A program made the position numbers and the translations under genes. A stretch of 64,000 bases of DNA, taken from NCBI GenBank assembly GCA_963837335.1, contig CAWINS010000081.1, positions 122,358 to 186,357 of the forward strand, in the 5' to 3' direction. The notes under the pieces are model-generated. The model made no database searches and had not been told where the DNA came from. It saw only the letters and a program-made list of their open reading frames with translations. Origin of the DNA: RYN-230 sp963837335 (lineage in GTDB: Bacteria > Actinomycetota > Actinomycetes > Streptosporangiales > Streptosporangiaceae). Every line of letters starts with the position of its first letter. Position 1 is the stretch's first letter. Of this stretch, positions 63,733-64,000 are shown one piece after another.

Positions 63733-64000
63733 ATGGATTTTGATTGGCTGGAAGTGGCATTTGATCTGCAGCAGGTTCCGCCGCGCGAGATCGAGGAAAC
63801 CTTTGAGGACCCTTTCAGCATCCGGCTTTTGCCGGATTTGCCGACCTCGGACGGCGAGGCGCGGTATTTCAACCTGGGCCGCACCACGTCGAACCGCGGC
63901 CTTTTCAGCGTGTTTTGGACGGATGGCAAACGGTATCGTGTGATCCTTGCCGGGACATGACGCCGGAGGAGCAGAATTTCTACGAGCGCAAGAACTCCGA
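63733..64000 (+). CDS. BrnT-like toxin-family protein, incomplete at window end
   Basis: The frame reads DFDWLEVAFDLQ, IEETFEDPFSIRLLPDLPTS, DGEARYFNLGRTTSNRGLFS and WTDGKRYRVILA. After a base change near 63950 it continues RDMTPEEQNFYERKN and runs off the window. The order F-D-W, EDPF, DGE-R, lGRt and RDMTPEE-xFYE resembles BrnT RNase toxins. Usually a BrnA antitoxin gene follows, which would lie outside the window. Start at 63733 or 63703 is undecided. Confidence 0.48.

Noticed and set aside
57955..64000. Right-hand block as a horizontally acquired island
   Set aside because: There is no integrase, attachment site or flanking repeat, and genes are truncated at the switch. A chimeric assembly explains it better.

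Overview
The first ~57.3 kb is very GC-rich DNA with actinobacterial gene families (DUF5999, DUF3040, FmdB-type zinc ribbon, MDMPI/TIGR03083 mycothiol-type proteins, a HrdB/SigA-type sigma factor, glucosyl-3-phosphoglycerate synthase, the o-succinylbenzoate menaquinone pathway). It reads as a filamentous or soil Actinomycetota genome; I cannot name the genus. The last ~6 kb (about 57.95-64 kb) has lower GC and Gram-negative content: an outer-membrane porin, a sugar-type Gfo/Idh oxidoreductase, flavin prenyltransferase, xylulokinase, glyoxalase, a BrnT-like protein and a 225-bp inverted-repeat element carrying a TCATCCTGAGCG-type sequence. A ~0.6-kb Cys-rich segment of unclear origin lies between the two. 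Genes are cut at both edges of that segment, so the window is best read as a chimeric contig.

Layout of the actinobacterial part. 0-5 kb: hydrolase tail, DUF5999, a coiled-coil protein and a heterodimeric ABC exporter. 5-11 kb: an MDMPI-type protein, a class V aminotransferase fold, a GNAT acetyltransferase, AraC regulator-azlC-azlD and a patatin-like lipase. 11-25 kb: the principal sigma factor, then menE, menC-menD, a complete oligopeptide ABC transporter operon and menF. 25-33 kb: an MMPL exporter, cysteine dioxygenase-rhodanese, a DesK/DesR-like two-component system, and a methyltransferase divergent from an XRE-cupin repressor. 33-37 kb: MerR regulator with a DHA2 drug exporter, and an Rv2578c-type radical SAM protein. 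37-42 kb: DUF3040, and a ParA ATPase translationally coupled to a CHAD (polyphosphate-granule-type) protein. 42-45 kb: the transglutaminase / alpha-E / circularly permuted ATP-grasp operon. 45-57 kb: SthA transhydrogenase, siderophore-interacting protein, phosphotransferase, TetR with a DUF2867-like gene, an SCO6745-family protein, MDMPI, FmdB, VOC, GpgS, a second DHA2 exporter, and a truncated prolyl-aminopeptidase-like hydrolase.

Two patterns cut across the window. First, many conserved genes, including probable essentials such as menD and transporter subunits, carry single-base frameshifts; this looks like uncorrected sequencing error and I annotate them as one gene each. Second, at least six unrelated genes contain in-frame minisatellites with 15- or 21-bp units that give low-complexity protein segments. 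The candidates for less-described biology are the ParA-CHAD operon, the ATP-grasp/alpha-E/transglutaminase operon and the compact palindromic operator between the methyltransferase and XRE-cupin genes.
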